Source: Planctomycetota bacterium
GTDB taxonomy: Bacteria; Planctomycetota; Phycisphaerae; Sedimentisphaerales; Anaerobacaceae
Length of the DNA: 8,441 nt
Direction of reading: 5' to 3'
Assembly: GCA_026386835.1 (NCBI GenBank)
Contig: JAPLMV010000143.1
Coordinates: forward strand, 1 to 8,441
Shown: in pieces, positions 6,602 to 8,441 of the stretch
Numbering within the stretch: the first letter of the stretch is position 1
Layout: the number at the start of each line of letters is the position of its first letter
Notes under the pieces: model-generated
Seen by the model: the letters and a program-made list of their open reading frames with translations, nothing else
Databases searched by the model: none
What the model was told of the DNA's origin: nothing
Made by a program: the position numbers and the translations under genes

Positions 6602-8441
6602 TCAGCCCCCATGATTTTCAGCCTCTGCAAGAAGTTTTGCCTTCAGATATTTTGCGGTGTAGCTTTTGTCGTTTTTGATAATTTCCTCAGGAGCGCCTGC
6701 TGCAATAACATAGCCGCCTGCGTTTCCGCCTTCCGGGCCCAAGTCTATAATATAATCTGCCATTTTGATTACGTCGAGATTATGTTCGATGACCACAACG
6801 GTATTTCCCATATCGGTCAGCCGCTGCAGAACGTTCAGAAGATTATGAATATCGGCGAAGTGCAGCCCGGTCGTCGGCTCATCGAGCAGGTACAACGTGT
6901 GGCTTGTGGCGGCCTTGCCTAATTCGGCGGAAAGTTTTATCCGCTGGGCTTCTCCGCCCGACAGCGTCGTCGATGACTGGCCCAGGGTCATATACCCAAG
7001 TCCGACATCGTTAAGGGTTTTCAGAAAACGCGTAATCGTCGGAAAATTTGTGAAGAACTCCAGAGCGTCCCCGACCCGCATATCGAGCACGTCGGCGATG
7101 TTTTTGCCTTTATAGGTAACCTGCAGCGTTTCGGGGTTGAATCTTGTGCCTTTGCAGCTCTGGCAGGTAACATACACATCGGGCAGAAAGTGCATTTCAA
7201 TTTTCTTTGTGCCCTGTCCCTGGCAGTATTCGCAGCGGCCTCCTTTGACGTTGAAGCTGAACCTCCCGGGCTTGTAGCCGCGGATTTTCGCTTCTCTTGT
7301 CATCGAGAACAATTTTCGTATTACATCAAAAACGCCTGTATAAGTGGCTGGATTGCTTCGCGGCGTTTTCCCGATGGGCGACTGGTCGATTTCTATGACC
7401 TTGTCAATCAGCGAAGTGCCGATAACGATTTTGTGTTGGCCAGGTTTTTCACGCGAGCTGTACAGCCGGCGTTTAAGAGCTTTTAAAAGAATTTCGTTCA
7501 CTAATGTGCTTTTGCCGGAACCTGAAACGCCGGTAACGCAGGTAAAAACGCCCAGCGGGAATTTGACGTCGATGTCTTTGAGATTATTCTCCGTTGCGCC
7601 TTTGACTTCGATGCATTTCCTAAGACTGTATCTTCGTCGCCGCAGCGGCATCTCGATTCTCTTTTTGCCGCTTAAGTATTGTCCTGTCAGGGAATTTTGG
7701 CAATTGATAATATCATCAATTGTACCTTGTGCGACGAGTTCACCGCCGTGCGCACCTGCTGCCGGGCCGATATCTATGATATGCTCGGCACTTTTAATAA
7801 TGTCCTCATCGTGCTCAACCACTATAACGGTATTTCCTATTCTGCAGAGATGCTCAAGTATGCCCAGCAGCCGGGCGTTGTCGCGTTTGTGCAGACCTAT
7901 TGTCGGTTCGTCGAGAACATAACATACGCCCACAAGGCCTGAGCCGACCTGTGTGGCAAGGGCAATTCTCTGTGCCTCGCCGCCTGAAAGCGTGCCGCTT
8001 TTTCGGTCTAATGTCAGATACCCAAGCCCGACGTCGAACATGAATTTGAGCCTGGCCTTTATTTCTTTCAGGATTTGAACGGCAATTATGGATTTCTCAG
8101 TATCGAGTTGCAGTTTGTTAAAAAACTTTTGCGCCTGCTCGACGCTGAACGCAGTAAGCTCGTGTATGTTCTTGCCGCCCACGGTTACAGCAGTAGCTTC
8201 AGGCCTAAGCCGTGTCCCATTGCATTGCCTGCATGGCTGCTCGGAGAGAAAACTGTGCAGCCGGGACTTAACGTATTCGCTGCTTGTCGTCTGCCAGCGT
8301 CTGGTAAGATTCCCGATGACGCCCTCGAAAGCCATACCGTATTTTTTTTCATCTTCGTCGCTGGTCCCGGACATCAGAATATCTCTTATCTCGACGGGTA
8401 TCTGCTCAAACGGGATTGATTTACTTATCCCCATATTTTTG
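6602..8441 (-). CDS. uvrA: UvrABC system protein A (excinuclease ABC subunit A), C-terminal two thirds, 5' end outside the window
   Basis: UvrA is the damage-sensing ABC ATPase that loads UvrB onto DNA lesions in nucleotide excision repair; it is cytoplasmic and acts as a dimer. The reading frame stays open through the right edge (codons for K and N precede the Met at 8434), so that Met is internal and roughly the first 330-350 residues of a usual ~940 are missing. Numbering from that Met: a CxxC zinc module at 68-71 (PCRQCNGTRLRPEA), ABC signature I LSGGEAQRI at 149-157, Walker B I VLDEPTIGLH at 173-182, Walker A II GVSGSGKSTL at 302-311, the C-terminal zinc finger with Cys401, Cys404, Cys424 and Cys427, signature II LSGGEAQRIKLS at 491-502, and Walker B II LLDEPTTGLH at 516-525. 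All are canonical, so the visible part looks functional. The TGA stop lies 2 bases before the mtnA start. The sequence style is closest to planctomycete UvrA in my judgement. Confidence 0.98.
   Translation of the reverse strand, partial: KNMGISKSIPFEQIPVEIRDILMSGTSDEDEKKYGMAFEGVIGNLTRRWQTTSSEYVKSRLHSFLSEQPCRQCNGTRLRPEATAVTVGGKNIHELTAFSVEQAQKFFNKLQLDTEKSIIAVQILKEIKARLKFMFDVGLGYLTLDRKSGTLSGGEAQRIALATQVGSGLVGVCYVLDEPTIGLHKRDNARLLGILEHLCRIGNTVIVVEHDEDIIKSAEHIIDIGPAAGAHGGELVAQGTIDDIINCQNSLTGQYLSGKKRIEMPLRRRRYSLRKCIEVKGATENNLKDIDVKFPLGVFTCVTGVSGSGKSTLVNEILLKALKRRLYSSREKPGQHKIVIGTSLIDKVIEIDQSPIGKTPRSNPATYTGVFDVIRKLFSMTREAKIRGYKPGRFSFNVKGGRCEYCQGQGTKKIEMHFLPDVYVTCQSCKGTRFNPETLQVTYKGKNIADVLDMRVGDALEFFTNFPTITRFLKTLNDVGLGYMTLGQSSTTLSGGEAQRIKLSAELGKAATSHTLYLLDEPTTGLHFADIHNLLNVLQRLTDMGNTVVVIEHNLDVIKMADYIIDLGPEGGNAGGYVIAAGAPEEIIKNDKSYTAKYLKAKLLAEAENHGG
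6606..6610 (-). promoter_or_regulatory. Possible ribosome binding site GGGGG for mtnA
   Basis: A run of five G on the minus strand sits six bases before the mtnA ATG, inside the final Gly-Gly codons of uvrA. The spacing is right for a Shine-Dalgarno element, but the sequence is not the consensus. The run may be simply coding. Confidence 0.4.

Noticed and set aside
7344..7922. 192-codon plus-strand open frame opposite uvrA
   Set aside because: It is antisense to highly conserved UvrA motifs, and its Ser/Leu/Pro-rich translation is typical of a shadow frame.
8432..8434. ATG at 8434 as the true start of uvrA
   Set aside because: The frame is open upstream to the window edge, and the protein from this Met lacks the first Walker A and N-terminal region, so the Met is internal.

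Overview
The window is a stretch of bacterial chromosome in which every supported gene lies on the minus strand. The genes are packed almost end to end, with gaps of 2, 4, 10, 3 and 12 bases, so it reads as one probable operon transcribed from high to low coordinates. There are no RNA genes, mobile elements, CRISPR arrays, terminators or intergenic stretches long enough to hold a separate promoter. Base composition is moderate. The UvrA sequence (for example its ATQVGSGLVGVCYVLDEPT run) and the bifunctional glycosyltransferase style resemble what I know from Planctomycetota, perhaps a moderate-GC Phycisphaerae lineage. Omnitrophota or another PVC-like or candidate phylum cannot be excluded, and this placement is an inference only.

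In order of transcription: the C-terminal two thirds of uvrA (nucleotide excision repair, cut by the right edge); mtnA (5-methylthioribose-1-phosphate isomerase, methionine salvage); a methyltransferase-glycosyltransferase fusion; a glycosyltransferase-methyltransferase fusion with the opposite domain order; a large multi-pass membrane protein of the YfhO / GT-C type; and the first 97 residues of a third SAM-dependent methyltransferase, cut by the left edge.

The first two genes are housekeeping enzymes with all visible catalytic motifs intact. The last four look like one functional block. Two DPM1-like family 2 glycosyltransferases could charge a polyprenyl-phosphate carrier with a sugar (or add sugars to a lipid-linked glycan), a YfhO-like GT-C protein could use that carrier outside the cytoplasmic membrane, and three unrelated methyltransferase domains could methylate the sugars or lipid. 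This parallels the known GT2 + flippase + GT-C (CsbB/YfhO-type) glycosylation systems of Gram-positive bacteria. Here, however, the GT2s carry methyltransferase domains instead of membrane helices, and no flippase is visible. Points of interest are the mirror-image fusions, an Asn in place of the expected metal-binding Asp in one GT2, a degenerate SAM motif I in one methyltransferase, and a YfhO-like protein lacking the usual terminal membrane helix.
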